In this document: positions 16,114-25,324 of the stretch, in pieces
Position numbering within the stretch: the first letter of the stretch is position 1
How the letters are laid out: each line of letters starts with the position of its first letter
Source: Pseudomonas sp. G2-4
GTDB lineage: Bacteria; Pseudomonadota; Gammaproteobacteria; Pseudomonadales; Pseudomonadaceae
Reading direction: 5' to 3'
Assembly: GCF_030064125.1 (NCBI RefSeq)
Contig: NZ_CP125957.1
Location: 3,906,001 to 3,970,000 of the forward strand
DNA length: 64,000 bases
The notes under the pieces: model-generated
Databases searched by the model: none
Told to the model about the DNA's origin: nothing
The model's input: the letters and a program-made list of their open reading frames with translations, nothing else
Position numbers and translations under genes: made by a program

Positions 16114-17877
16114 ATGGTCTGGCAACAAGTCTACGATCCCTTCGGTAACGCGGTGCTGTCGACGCTCCTGGCGGCGGTTCCGGTGGTGGTGATGCTGGCG
16201 TCCCTGGCGTTCTTTCATATCAAGGCGCACCTGGCGGCGTTGCTGGCCCTGGCCTCGGCCTTGCTGATCGCGATTTTCGCCTTCGGCATGCCCGCCAATA
16301 TGGCCGGTTCGGCGGCGCTGTATGGCGCGGCCAACGGCTTGCTGCCCATCGGCTGGATCGTGCTCAACATCATTTTCCTGCACCGATTGACCACCGAGAA
16401 CGGCTCGTTCAAGGTCTTGCAGGATTCCCTGGCGCGCATCACCGACGACCGGCGTCTGCAGTTGCTGCTGATCGCCTTTTGCTTTGGCGCGTTCTTCGAA
16501 GGCGCGGCCGGCTTCGGTACGCCGGTGGCGGTGACCGGTGCGATCCTGATCGGGCTGGGCTTTTCGCCCCTGGCCGCCTCGGGCCTGGCATTGATCGCCA
16601 ACACCGCGCCAGTGGCGTTCGGTGCCCTGGGCACGCCGATCATCACCCTCGCCAAGGTCACCGGGTTGGATGAGATGGAGCTGTCGATGATGGTCGGTCG
16701 GCAGTTGCCGTTTTTCTCGGTGATCGTGCCGTTCTGGTTGATCTGGGCCTTTGCCGGGTGGCGCAAGATGTTGGAGATCTGGCCGGCAATCCTGGTGGCT
16801 GGCGTCAGCTTCGCCATCCCGCAATTCCTGGTGTCCAACTACCACGGGCCGATGCTGGTGGATGTCATCGCCGCGCTGATTTCCATGGCCTGCCTCACGG
16901 GCTTCCTCAAGGTCTGGAAACCGGCCACGGTGCACACCTCCGCTGCGCTGTCGGGGCGGGTCGACAATTCGAAAATCGATGCCAGCGAGGATAAAACACC
17001 CGTCGCCAGCGCAGCATTTGCCAGTGACACCCGCCCCGCCGTGCTAAGGGCCTGGATGCCGTGGATCATCCTCACGGTGTTCGTGTTCGCCTGGGGTACC
17101 CAGGGTTTCAAGAACCTGTTCGATACCCGCCCGGCCATCGATCCGCAGACCCAATCGGCGCGACTCGATCCCCAGGGTAAGCCCATGCGCGAGGCGAACC
17201 CGATCTTCTCTCCCTTGGTGACCTTCGGAACCATCCATCAGCAGATCGAAAAAGTCCCGCCCGTGGTGCCCCAGCCGAAAACCGAGGAAGCGATCTACAA
17301 ATTCAACTGGTTCACCTCCACCGGCAGCGGCATCTTCCTGGCGGCGATTCTCGGTGGTTTGCTGATGGGCTATTCCATTCCGCAACTGGTGCACCATTAC
17401 CTGCGAACGCTCTGGGTGGTGCGCTATTCGCTGATCACCATCGTGGCGATGCTGGCCCTGGGGTTTCTCACGCGTTATTCGGGGCTGGACGCCACCATGG
17501 GCCTGGCCTTCGCCGCCACAGGTATTTTCTATCCGATGTTCGGCACCCTGCTGGGTTGGCTCGGCGTGGCGCTGACCGGCTCGGACACCGCGTCCAACGT
17601 GCTATTCGGTGGCTTGCAACGAGTGACGGCGGAGCAGCTGGGGATCAGCCCGGTGCTGATGGCTGCGGCGAACAGTTCGGGTGGGGTCATGGGCAAGATG
17701 GTCGATGCCCAGTCGATCGTGGTCGCCTCCACCGCGACCCGCTGGTACGGCCATGAAGGGGAGATTTTGCGCTACGTGTTCTTCCACTCGGTGGTGCTGG
17801 CGATCCTGGTGGGCGGGCTGGTGACGTTGCAGGCGTATGTGGCGCCGTTCAGTCATATGGTGGTGGGAGGACGTTGA
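16114..17877 (+). CDS. L-lactate permease (LctP/LldP family)
   Basis: It encodes 587 residues with many hydrophobic segments. Family signatures include GAFFEGAAGFGTPVAVTGAI, NTAPVAFGALGTPI, the conserved late segment GWLGVALTGSDTASNVLFGG, and SPVLMAAANSSGGVMGKMVD. It acts as a proton-coupled inner-membrane importer of L-lactate, D-lactate or glycolate. In pseudomonads lldP often sits with lldD and dld; neither is here, so this may be a second permease with a different physiological substrate. Confidence 0.9.
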   Translation: MVWQQVYDPFGNAVLSTLLAAVPVVVMLASLAFFHIKAHLAALLALASALLIAIFAFGMPANMAGSAALYGAANGLLPIGWIVLNIIFLHRLTTENGSFKVLQDSLARITDDRRLQLLLIAFCFGAFFEGAAGFGTPVAVTGAILIGLGFSPLAASGLALIANTAPVAFGALGTPIITLAKVTGLDEMELSMMVGRQLPFFSVIVPFWLIWAFAGWRKMLEIWPAILVAGVSFAIPQFLVSNYHGPMLVDVIAALISMACLTGFLKVWKPATVHTSAALSGRVDNSKIDASEDKTPVASAAFASDTRPAVLRAWMPWIILTVFVFAWGTQGFKNLFDTRPAIDPQTQSARLDPQGKPMREANPIFSPLVTFGTIHQQIEKVPPVVPQPKTEEAIYKFNWFTSTGSGIFLAAILGGLLMGYSIPQLVHHYLRTLWVVRYSLITIVAMLALGFLTRYSGLDATMGLAFAATGIFYPMFGTLLGWLGVALTGSDTASNVLFGGLQRVTAEQLGISPVLMAAANSSGGVMGKMVDAQSIVVASTATRWYGHEGEILRYVFFHSVVLAILVGGLVTLQAYVAPFSHMVVGGR

Positions 17878-17900
17878 TCGAGTGCGCATGAATGGCTTTT

Positions 17901-17990
17901 GTGGCGAGGGAGCTTGCTCCCGCTCGATTGCGCAGCAATCGCAAGATCAGGACTGCTTCGCAGTCCAACGGGAGCAAGCTCCCTCGCCAC
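17901..17990. repeat. Family A REPIN
   Basis: The arms GTGGCGAGGGAGCTTGCTCC and GGAGCAAGCTCCCTCGCCAC are inverted, with a shortened spacer. It lies between convergent genes. Confidence 0.92.
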
Positions 17991-18038
17991 AGGCAAAAGC
18001 CTTACAACAGGTCAGCTCACTGACCTTTAAAGCACGGT

Positions 18039-18374
18039 TTACTGAACGTTCTTCAGTTTGACCACATCACCGGACACCGAGGTGGTGTAGCCGGTCAGGA
18101 CCCAGGCCCAGAACCAGTTTTCCTGGACTTGGGTATTGATCATGGCGTCGCCGCCCTTGGCCTTGATCGCCGCGGTCTGCGCACGGACGAAACGGTTGTT
18201 CTGGCGGATCGGGATCACGCCAAACAGCAGCAGGCCGGTGGCCTTCGCTTCACTGTGACCGACGACGGTGTATTGGCTGCTGTCGTATTGCTGGGTCTTC
18301 ATCGGGGTGCCGGTGCAACCCGCCAGGGCCAGGCCGAACAGTGCGCAGGCGACAACTTTACTGATGTGATTCAT
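18039..18374 (-). CDS. Small putative lipoprotein
   Basis: It encodes 111 residues from the ATG at 18374, with GGAG 7 bp upstream; a longer frame adds an implausible N-terminus. The signal peptide MNHISKVVACALFGLALAGC ends in a lipobox, predicting attachment to a membrane. The mature part contains QQYDSSQYTVVGHSEAKATG and RFVRAQTAAIKAKGGDAMIN. The latter resembles small envelope proteins of unknown function that share an AxxxGGDAxI motif. I do not assign a function. Confidence 0.8.
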   Translation of the reverse strand: MNHISKVVACALFGLALAGCTGTPMKTQQYDSSQYTVVGHSEAKATGLLLFGVIPIRQNNRFVRAQTAAIKAKGGDAMINTQVQENWFWAWVLTGYTTSVSGDVVKLKNVQ

Positions 18375-18610
18375 TGAGTACTCCATGAGAAAACGCCCGG
18401 GATCCATCTCTCGGGCGGCGCGTACTCTAACCGATCAGAATCAAATTGACATTACCCGGCGGCTCCCTGGGAGGCGCCACGCAGAGCCATTCGTCAGATG
18501 CCTCTGCAGCGAAACGGGACCTCGTCGATAACATGAACACTGTGCCACAGAAGGTAATCTTGCCCATTCCGGCTGATGCGTAATGGCCGGTTCTGTTGGA
18601 GCATTTGATC

Positions 18611-19267
18611 ATGATCGACCTGACTATCTGGAACATTACCCTCCCCGTACAGACCCCGGCGCAGGTCGTGGCGACGAAGGCCATGCCGACCCTGCGAAAC
18701 AAGTATTTCGACCGCACCGGTCAACGCATCATTTTCTGGGCGCCGGTGAACGGCTCCCATACCGGCAAAAGCGATTACCCGCGCTCCGAACTGCGGGAAA
18801 CCACCAAGGACGGCAAGCTGCGCAACTGGCGCTACAACAGCGGCGTCAACACCCTCAAGGGCACTTTGGCGGTAAACCAGGTGCCTTCCGAAGGCCGTGT
18901 GGTGGTGGCGCAGATCCACGCCAAGGATGCCCCCACGCCCCTGTTGAAACTGGTGTACCGCTACGCCAAGGGTACCGGCAACATCGACGTGGAATACCGG
19001 GTCAAGCCCAAGGACAAGAAGAGCCCGGTGCTCTTCAGTGTGCCGAACATGGCGCTGAACAAAGCCTTCAACTACTCCCTGCAAATGGACAAACAGGGCA
19101 AGCTCACGGTGCTGATCAACAATGCCGGCAAGCAGGTGAAGCTGGATCCGTCCTGGTACGGCTACAACTTCTATTTCAAGGCCGGCGTCTACACCCTGGA
19201 TAACGTTGGGTATTCCACCGAAGGCGGGAAAGTGACCTACACCAAGCTGGACGTCAGCCATAAATGA
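18611..19267 (+). CDS. Polysaccharide lyase family 7 (alginate lyase)
   Basis: It encodes 218 residues from the ATG at 18611, preceded by TTGGAG at 18596-18601. PL7 motifs are all present: SDYPRSELRE (R/E-rich substrate site), VAQIHAKD (QIH catalytic motif) and YFKAGVYTLD (YFKAG signature with the catalytic Tyr). The enzyme cleaves alginate by beta-elimination. No signal peptide is visible, so the protein is predicted to be cytosolic or exported by a non-classical route. It stands alone, away from any alginate biosynthesis genes. Confidence 0.9.
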   Translation: MIDLTIWNITLPVQTPAQVVATKAMPTLRNKYFDRTGQRIIFWAPVNGSHTGKSDYPRSELRETTKDGKLRNWRYNSGVNTLKGTLAVNQVPSEGRVVVAQIHAKDAPTPLLKLVYRYAKGTGNIDVEYRVKPKDKKSPVLFSVPNMALNKAFNYSLQMDKQGKLTVLINNAGKQVKLDPSWYGYNFYFKAGVYTLDNVGYSTEGGKVTYTKLDVSHK

Positions 19268-19293
19268 CTGACGCCCAGCCCATCGGCTCTGCG

Positions 19294-20526
19294 TCAGGCC
19301 TTTGAAGGCGCGACGACCGCCTGGCGGCCGTTGAAGGTAAACAGGAAGCAGACCAGCACCACCAACGCGAAACCGGCCGGGAACAGCCAGATGCTTTTCC
19401 AGTCATGGCCGCCGGCCACGGCAAAGTGATCAGTCACCTGCCCCGCCACCCAGAACCCAATCAGCATGCCCACCCCATAAGTTGCCAAGGTGATCAGCCC
19501 CTGGGCCGAGCTGCGCAGGTGCTTCGGCGCCTTGGCATCGGTGTAGATCTGCCCCGAGACAAAAAAGAAGTCGTAGCAGATGCCGTGCAGGGCAATGCCA
19601 GTGAACAGCATGAATGCCAGGTCGCCGTTATTGCCGTAGGCGAACAACAAGTAGCGCAATGCCCACGCCAGCATGCCTACCAACAGTGCCAGCTTGATCC
19701 CGAAGCGCTGGATGAACAGCGGCAGCAGCAGCATGAACAGCACCTCGGAGACTTGCCCGATGGCCATCTTCGCCGTGGGGTTGGTCATGCCGGTCTCGGC
19801 CAGGAACGGGTTGGCATTCTGGTAGTAGAACGCCAAGGGAATGCAGATCAGGATCGAGGCGATGAAGAACACCAGGTAGCTGCGGTCCTTCAACAGCCCC
19901 AAGGCGTCCAGCCCCAGCAATTGCTTGATGCCGCCGTCGCTCGCCGGGTCTTTGAGCGGGGCGGTGTTTGGCAGTGTGAAGCTGTAGAGTCCCAGGACCA
20001 AAGACGCGATGGCCGCCATCAGGAAGGTATTGCGCAAACCACCGGCCGAGATCGCTTCGCGCGAATCCCAGGCAAACACAAAGCTGATCACCACGCCCGC
20101 AACGATCCAGCCGACGGTGCCCCACACCCGGATGCGGGAAAACTCCAGCGCCGGGTCGCGCATCTGCCGGAACGCCACGGAATTGACCAGGGCCAGGGTC
20201 GGCATGTAGACCACCATGTACGCCAGCACGTACGGGTAGAACACGCTGAAATCAGGCGCCGAATACAGCTGGTACAGCAACACCGCGCCCAGCAGGTGCA
20301 GGACCGCCAGGATGCGCTCGGCATTGAAATAGCGATCGGCGATCAGGCCGATCACGAATGGCGCGATGATCGCGCCCCACGACTGCGTGGAAAACGCCAT
20401 GCCGACCTGCCCGCCGCTGGCACCCAGCGTGCTGGAGAGGAAGGTACCAAGGGTGACGAACCAGCCACCCCAGATGAAGAACTGCAGGAACATCATCACG
20501 CTCAAGCGTGCATTCATTGTGGTCAT
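19294..20526 (-). CDS. MFS transporter, nucleoside:H+ symporter (NupG/XapB) family
   Basis: It encodes 410 residues from the ATG at 20526; the ATG at 20517 is an alternative. There are about 12 membrane segments. Family features are LSVMMFLQFFIWGGWFVTLG at the N-terminus, SWGAIIAPFVIGLIADRYF, and the later GIALHGICYDFFFVSGQIYT. It is the last gene of a three-gene catabolic unit with a sugar epimerase-like protein and a Gfo/Idh dehydrogenase. A REPIN lies between it and the epimerase gene. By context it imports the sugar or glycoside that this unit degrades, so a nucleoside substrate should not be assumed. Confidence 0.88.
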   Translation of the reverse strand: MTTMNARLSVMMFLQFFIWGGWFVTLGTFLSSTLGASGGQVGMAFSTQSWGAIIAPFVIGLIADRYFNAERILAVLHLLGAVLLYQLYSAPDFSVFYPYVLAYMVVYMPTLALVNSVAFRQMRDPALEFSRIRVWGTVGWIVAGVVISFVFAWDSREAISAGGLRNTFLMAAIASLVLGLYSFTLPNTAPLKDPASDGGIKQLLGLDALGLLKDRSYLVFFIASILICIPLAFYYQNANPFLAETGMTNPTAKMAIGQVSEVLFMLLLPLFIQRFGIKLALLVGMLAWALRYLLFAYGNNGDLAFMLFTGIALHGICYDFFFVSGQIYTDAKAPKHLRSSAQGLITLATYGVGMLIGFWVAGQVTDHFAVAGGHDWKSIWLFPAGFALVVLVCFLFTFNGRQAVVAPSKA

Positions 20527-20596
20527 GACCGTCACCGTTTTTATTTGTTGTTGTTCTTGTGGGGCAGCTAAAGAACTAAGGCCTTGCACAGCTGTT

Positions 20597-20707
20597 GTGG
20601 CGAGGGAGCTTGCTCCCGCTGGACTGCGAAGCAGGCCCAAGTTCTTTGTTCCAGCACAAATTCTTGGGGGCTACTTCGTAGCCCAGCGGGGATAAACCTC
20701 TCACCAC
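20597..20707. repeat. Family A REPIN with decayed right arm
   Basis: The left arm is consensus. The right arm reads GGATAAACCTCTCACCAC instead of GGAGCAAGCTCCCTCGCCAC. The spacer is nearly identical to that at 15900-16010. It lies inside the three-gene catabolic unit, between epimerase and permease genes. Confidence 0.85.
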
Positions 20708-20720
20708 AGTGTTGGATCGA

Positions 20721-21800
20721 TTACCTTGATAGGCCCAACAGCCGTCGATTGGAGTCTTCATCGGCCGTCACCCCGGCAAAATCATCGAACGCCTTGCGGG
20801 TCTTGCTGATCATGTGCCGCTGGATAAACGCCGCCCCTTCTGCGGCGCCTTGCTGCGAATCCTTCAGGCAGCACTCCCATTCCAGAACCGCCCAGCCGCT
20901 GAAGTCGTATTGAGTCAGTTTGCTGAAGATCGATTTGAAATCGATCTGGCCATCGCCCAGCGAGCGGAACCGGCCGGGACGATCCACCCAGCCCTGGTAA
21001 CCGCCGTACACGCCAGAACGGGCATCGGGGCGGAACTCGGCGTCCTTGACGTGGAACATGCGGATGCGCTCGTGATAACGGTCGATGAAGCCCAGGTAAT
21101 CCATCTGTTGCAGCAGCAAATGGCTGGGATCGTAGAGAATCGCGGCTCGCGGATGATGATCGACCGCTTTCAGGAAGCGCTCGAACGAGGCGCCGTCGTG
21201 GAGGTCTTCGCCGGGGTGGATTTCGTAGCACAGGTCCACACCGGCCGCATCGAAGGCGTCCAGGATCGGCAACCAGCGCCGGGCCAGTTCAGCGAAACCT
21301 TGCTCTACCAAACCAGCCGGGCGCTGTGGCCATGGGTACAGGTACGGCCACAACAGCGCACCGGAAAACGTCGCGTGGGCCTTGAGGCCCAGGCGTTGGC
21401 TGGCGCGTGCGGCAAGCTTCAATTGCTCGATCGCCCACGCCGTCCGTGTCTCGGGCTGGCCACGCAAATGGGCCGGGGCGAAGTCGTCGAACAGCGCGTC
21501 GAATGCCGGGTGCACCGCCACCAACTGGCCTTGCAGGTGCGTCGACAACTCGCTGATCTCGACACCGAACTGCGCACAAGTGGCCTTGAGTTCGTCGCAG
21601 TAGTCCTGGCTCTCGGCGGCCCGGGCCAGGTCGATGTACTGCGTGCCCGAGGTCGGCAATTGCACAGCCTTGTAGCCTTGCGACGCGGCCCACCGGGCGA
21701 TGTTGGCCAGGGTGTCGAACGGCGCTTCGGCGGACATGAACTGCGCCAGGAAAATACCCGGGCCGCGCAGGCCTGCGGGTGCTTCGAGAGGGGAAGTCAT
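20721..21800 (-). CDS. Sugar phosphate isomerase/epimerase family protein
   Basis: It encodes 359 residues from the ATG at 21800, with GGAG 6 bp upstream; a longer frame starting at 21842 overlaps the previous gene. The AP-endonuclease-2-type TIM barrel is seen in GPGIFLAQFMSAEAPFDTLA, GYKAVQLPTSG, VDLCYEIHPGEDLHDG, ILYDPSHLLLQQ, and FHVKDAEF. The Glu, Asp and His metal ligands are at these strand ends. Such enzymes isomerise or epimerise sugars or act on keto-sugars. It probably works with the adjacent Gfo/Idh dehydrogenase; the exact sugar is unknown. Confidence 0.88.
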   Translation of the reverse strand: MTSPLEAPAGLRGPGIFLAQFMSAEAPFDTLANIARWAASQGYKAVQLPTSGTQYIDLARAAESQDYCDELKATCAQFGVEISELSTHLQGQLVAVHPAFDALFDDFAPAHLRGQPETRTAWAIEQLKLAARASQRLGLKAHATFSGALLWPYLYPWPQRPAGLVEQGFAELARRWLPILDAFDAAGVDLCYEIHPGEDLHDGASFERFLKAVDHHPRAAILYDPSHLLLQQMDYLGFIDRYHERIRMFHVKDAEFRPDARSGVYGGYQGWVDRPGRFRSLGDGQIDFKSIFSKLTQYDFSGWAVLEWECCLKDSQQGAAEGAAFIQRHMISKTRKAFDDFAGVTADEDSNRRLLGLSR

Positions 21801-21814
21801 AGGGTTCTCCGGAT

Positions 21815-22981
21815 TCATAGGGTGCAGGCCAGAGCGGTCCATTTGGCCTCGCCACGATGATTGGCAACGGCCGCCTCGATGAACGCCATGCCCCGCAAAC
21901 CGACTTCGATGCCGGGTACGCCGGGGGCTTCGTGGCCACGGACATTACCGCGAATGGCGCGGGCGAAATCGCCGTAGAGATTGGCCATGGCCTCCAGATA
22001 GCCTTCGGGATGTCCGGCCGGCAGGCGCATGCGCTGGTTGGCAGCCTCGCACAACCAGGGCTGGCCGACACCGGAGCGCAGGATGCGCAGGGGTTGGTCG
22101 AGGGCGCGATGGATCAGGCTTGCCGGCTCTTCCTGGCGCCACTCCAGCGCGCCCTTGTCGCCATAGACGCGGATCTTCAGCGGATTCTCTTCACCGGCGC
22201 AGACTTGGCTGGCAATCAACACGCCACTGGCACCAGCGGTCATTTGGAGCAGCATCGACACATCATCGTCCAACTGCCGACCCTGGATGTGGGTGCCCAA
22301 CGTCGCGCAGATCCGCTCCACAGATTGGTCAGCAACGAACTCCGCCAGGGAAAACGCGTGGGTGCCGATGTCGCCAATACAGCCGCCCAGCCCCGACTGT
22401 TGCGGGTCGTCGCGCCAGCCGGCCTGCTTGTTGCCCTGCCCGGCGATGTCCTGGCTGAGCCAGCCTTGAGGGTATTCCACCAGCACTTTGCGCACCGCGC
22501 CGATCACACCCGAGCGCACCATGTCCCGGGCCTGCCAGACCATGGGATAACCCAGGTACGTGTGGGCCAGGCCGTAGAGCCGGTCGCTGCTTTCAAGCAC
22601 TTCCTTTAAGGCGAGCAATTCATTCAAGTTCAGCGCCGCGGGCTTTTCGCTGAACACATGGAAACCGGCCTTCAGCGCCTGGCTGGCGATGGGTGCGTGC
22701 AGGTGATTGGGGGTGACGATGACCAACAGCTCCATACGCCGGTCCGCCGGCAGCGCCGCTTCGGTGTCCAGCATGTGTTGCCAGCCGCTGTAGCAGCGGG
22801 ACGCGGGCAGGCCCAGGGCCGCGCCGGTTTGCTGATTGTTCTGTCCATCACGGCTGAACGCGCCGCACACCAGCTCGAAACCGCCGTCCAGGCCAGCGGC
22901 CTGGCGATGGGCCTGGCCGATGAAAGCGCCCTCTCCTCCGCCGACAAAGCCGATTCTTATTTTCGGTGCTACAGGATTCAT
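21815..22981 (-). CDS. Gfo/Idh/MocA family dehydrogenase
   Basis: It encodes 388 residues. The N-terminal Rossmann domain starts IRIGFVGGGEGAFIGQAHRQ, and VIVTPNHLHAPIASQALKAG and HVFSEKPAALNLNE carry the EKP motif of this family. The C-terminal domain includes GGCIGDIGTHAFSLAEFV, with the catalytic Asp/His pair. It oxidises or reduces a sugar hydroxyl with NAD(P). It is the first gene of a three-gene minus-strand unit and has a perfect 18-bp palindrome just upstream. Confidence 0.9.
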   Translation of the reverse strand: MNPVAPKIRIGFVGGGEGAFIGQAHRQAAGLDGGFELVCGAFSRDGQNNQQTGAALGLPASRCYSGWQHMLDTEAALPADRRMELLVIVTPNHLHAPIASQALKAGFHVFSEKPAALNLNELLALKEVLESSDRLYGLAHTYLGYPMVWQARDMVRSGVIGAVRKVLVEYPQGWLSQDIAGQGNKQAGWRDDPQQSGLGGCIGDIGTHAFSLAEFVADQSVERICATLGTHIQGRQLDDDVSMLLQMTAGASGVLIASQVCAGEENPLKIRVYGDKGALEWRQEEPASLIHRALDQPLRILRSGVGQPWLCEAANQRMRLPAGHPEGYLEAMANLYGDFARAIRGNVRGHEAPGVPGIEVGLRGMAFIEAAVANHRGEAKWTALACTL

Positions 22982-23007
22982 CGCGATTCTCTTCTGTGGC
23001 CGCTGAC

Positions 23008-23025
23008 GATGTAACCGGTTACATC
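23008..23025. promoter_or_regulatory. LacI-type operator, perfect 18-bp palindrome
   Basis: GATGTAACCGGTTACATC reads the same on both strands and has the central CG typical of LacI/GalR sites. It sits 27 bp upstream of the dehydrogenase gene and 131 bp upstream of the LacI-family gene, so one site could control both directions. Binding by the adjacent regulator is inferred. Confidence 0.75.
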
Positions 23026-23156
23026 ATGGCGGAAATCTAGGCTCAGTTTTCCGTCGTGTCAAACCCCACGCGTCATGAATGGGCGTTTGTGAGGCGCGCA
23101 ACCTGCGGTAAGCTCCCCCTCCGTGCCGACATTCCTGGCGCCGAATCGAGGTGATC

Positions 23157-24155
23157 TTGTCCAATATCCGTGAAGTGGCCCGGTTGGCCGGTGTGTCGGT
23201 GGCCACGGTGTCCAGAACGCTGAAATCCCCCGAGCGGGTGCTTCCCGAAACGCGGGACAAGGTCAATGCAGCGGTGGAACAGGCCGGCTATCGACCGAAC
23301 CTGATGGCCGTGCAGTTTCGCTCCCGCCGGACCGGTAACCTGGTGATCCTGGTGCCGACCATCGCCAATACTTTTTTTGCCCGGGTCATCAGTGGTGCCC
23401 AGCAGGCGGCGCAGGCGGCGGGCTACCGATTACTGTTGTGCGACACCCAGGGCCGGGCGCAAATCGAACGGGAGTTCGCCGCCCTGGTCTACGCCCACCA
23501 GGCCGACGGGGTGATCCAGTTGCGGGCCAGCGACCCGTTCGAGTCGCTTCCCCTGGGCGTCGATTCCCTGCCGCTGGTCAACGCTTGCGAAGTGGTCAAA
23601 AACGCCCCCTACCCGACCATCAGCCTCGATAACCGGGCCGCCGCCCAGGCCGTGACCCAGCATCTGATTGACCTCGGTCACCGCCGGATCGGCATCATCA
23701 AGGGACCTCGCAGCAGCCCGCTGACCCTGGACCGTGTAGCCGGTTATCAGCAAGCCCTGCAGCAGGCCGGCATCGCGGCCGACCCCAACCTGATCTGCCA
23801 TGGCGACTTCACATTGAAGGCCGGTTATGAGGGGGCTGGCACCATGCTGGAGCGGGCCGATCGCCCCAGCGCGCTGTTCTGTGAAAACGATGAAATGGCC
23901 ATCGGCGCGCTCAAGCGCATCAAGCAAATGGGCCTGCGGGTGCCCGAGGATATTTCCCTGGTGGGTTTTGACGACATTCCTTTCGCCGCCTATTGCGACC
24001 CACCCCTGACCACCATTTCGCAACCTGCCGAAGCGTTTGGCCAAAAAGCGGTGGAAATGTTGATCGCCCTGATCGAGAAGAAGCCGATTGCCCAACGGCA
24101 TGTGTTGCTGCCCTTTGAGTTGACGGTGCGTGGCAGCACGGCCCCCTCGGCATAA
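23157..24155 (+). CDS. LacI-family transcriptional regulator
   Basis: It encodes 332 residues from a TTG at 23157, preceded by GAGGTGA; a GTG at 23151 would add two residues but leaves little room for a ribosome site. SNIREVARLAGVSVATVSRT is the LacI HTH, followed by the hinge and a periplasmic-binding-protein-like domain (FFARVISGAQQAAQAAGYRL, ISLVGFDDIPFA). It is divergent from the dehydrogenase-epimerase-permease unit and is probably its local repressor. Confidence 0.9.
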   Translation: MSNIREVARLAGVSVATVSRTLKSPERVLPETRDKVNAAVEQAGYRPNLMAVQFRSRRTGNLVILVPTIANTFFARVISGAQQAAQAAGYRLLLCDTQGRAQIEREFAALVYAHQADGVIQLRASDPFESLPLGVDSLPLVNACEVVKNAPYPTISLDNRAAAQAVTQHLIDLGHRRIGIIKGPRSSPLTLDRVAGYQQALQQAGIAADPNLICHGDFTLKAGYEGAGTMLERADRPSALFCENDEMAIGALKRIKQMGLRVPEDISLVGFDDIPFAAYCDPPLTTISQPAEAFGQKAVEMLIALIEKKPIAQRHVLLPFELTVRGSTAPSA

Positions 24156-24165
24156 CCAGGAACCC

Positions 24166-24273
24166 GTGGCGAGGGAGCTTGCTCCCGCTGGGCTGCGAAG
24201 CGGCCCCTGCTTTGCCAGTCATCACACCGTAGGGGATGCTGGCGCATCCAGCGGGAGCAAGCTCCCTCGCCAC
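24166..24273. repeat. Family A REPIN
   Basis: The arms GTGGCGAGGGAGCTTGCTCC and GGAGCAAGCTCCCTCGCCAC are inverted around a GC-rich spacer, 3' of the LacI gene. Confidence 0.92.
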
Positions 24274-24367
24274 AAAACGCCTTTGCGGTGCCTCGACTCG
24301 CCATCATCCCCGTTTGAACTACAGTGGAAGGACTCTGCATAAAGCCATAACAAGACGGAGAGTTCCC

Positions 24368-25318
24368 ATGCGAGTCGACAAGCGCTTTACCCTTCTGGCC
24401 GCCGCGGCGGCCTTGGTGGTCACAACCGCGGCCCAGGCGGCCCCGGTGTATATCAACATCCTGACCGGAGGCACCAGCGGCGTTTATTACCCGATAGGGG
24501 TCGGGTTGTCGCAGATCTACAGCAGCGGGATCAAGGATGCCAAGACGTCGGTACAGGCCACCAAGGCCTCGGTGGAAAACCTGAACCTGTTGCAGGCTGG
24601 ACGCGGGGAACTGGCGTTGGCCTTGGGCGACTCCGTGGCCGACGCCAAGAACGGCGTGGAAGATGCCGGTTTCAAGGCTCCCTTGACCAAACTGCGCGCC
24701 ATCGCCGGGGCCTACCCCAATTACATCCAGATCGTCGCCAGCCAAGAGTCCGGGATCAAGACATTGGCCGACCTCAAGGGCAAGACCGTGTCGGTTGGCG
24801 CAGCGAAATCCGGCACCGAACTCAATGCCCGGGCGATCTTCAAAGCGGCGGGACTGACCTATCAGGACATGAAGGTACAGTACCTGCCGTTCGCCGAATC
24901 AGTGGACCTGATCAAGAACCGGCAACTGGACGCAACGCTTCAGTCCTCCGGCCTGGGGATGGCCGCCATTCGTGACCTGGCCTCGACCATGGCGTTGAGC
25001 TATGTGGCGGTTCCCAGCGATGTCGTGGAGAAAATCGGCAACCCGGCCTACCAGAGCGCGATGATTCCGGCCAACACCTACGACGGGCAAACCGATGCCG
25101 TACCGACGGTGGCCATCACCAACATTCTGGTCACCCGCGAGGATGTGCCGGATGAGGTGGCCTACCAGATGACCAAGCTGATCTTCGATAACCTCAATCG
25201 CCTGGGTACCTCCCATTCAGCGGCCAAGGACATAACGCTGAAAAACGCCGCGAAAAACCTGCCAATCGCACTCCACCCCGGTGCCGAGCGCTACTACAAG
25301 GAAGTGGGCGCGCTGTAG
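24368..25318 (+). CDS. TAXI-family TRAP transporter solute-binding protein
   Basis: It encodes 316 residues from the ATG at 24368, with ACGGAG at 24355-24360. A Sec signal peptide (MRVDKRFTLLAAAAALVVTT, ending AAQAA) leads to the periplasm. The mature protein has the TAXI signature INILTGGTSGVYYPIGVGLS, then VQATKASVENLNLLQAGRGE and LKGKTVSVGAAKSGTELNAR. TAXI proteins deliver dicarboxylates, amino acids or related acids to a fused TRAP permease, which is encoded next. The substrate is not identifiable here. Confidence 0.92.
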   Translation: MRVDKRFTLLAAAAALVVTTAAQAAPVYINILTGGTSGVYYPIGVGLSQIYSSGIKDAKTSVQATKASVENLNLLQAGRGELALALGDSVADAKNGVEDAGFKAPLTKLRAIAGAYPNYIQIVASQESGIKTLADLKGKTVSVGAAKSGTELNARAIFKAAGLTYQDMKVQYLPFAESVDLIKNRQLDATLQSSGLGMAAIRDLASTMALSYVAVPSDVVEKIGNPAYQSAMIPANTYDGQTDAVPTVAITNILVTREDVPDEVAYQMTKLIFDNLNRLGTSHSAAKDITLKNAAKNLPIALHPGAERYYKEVGAL

Positions 25319-25324
25319 CCTCTC

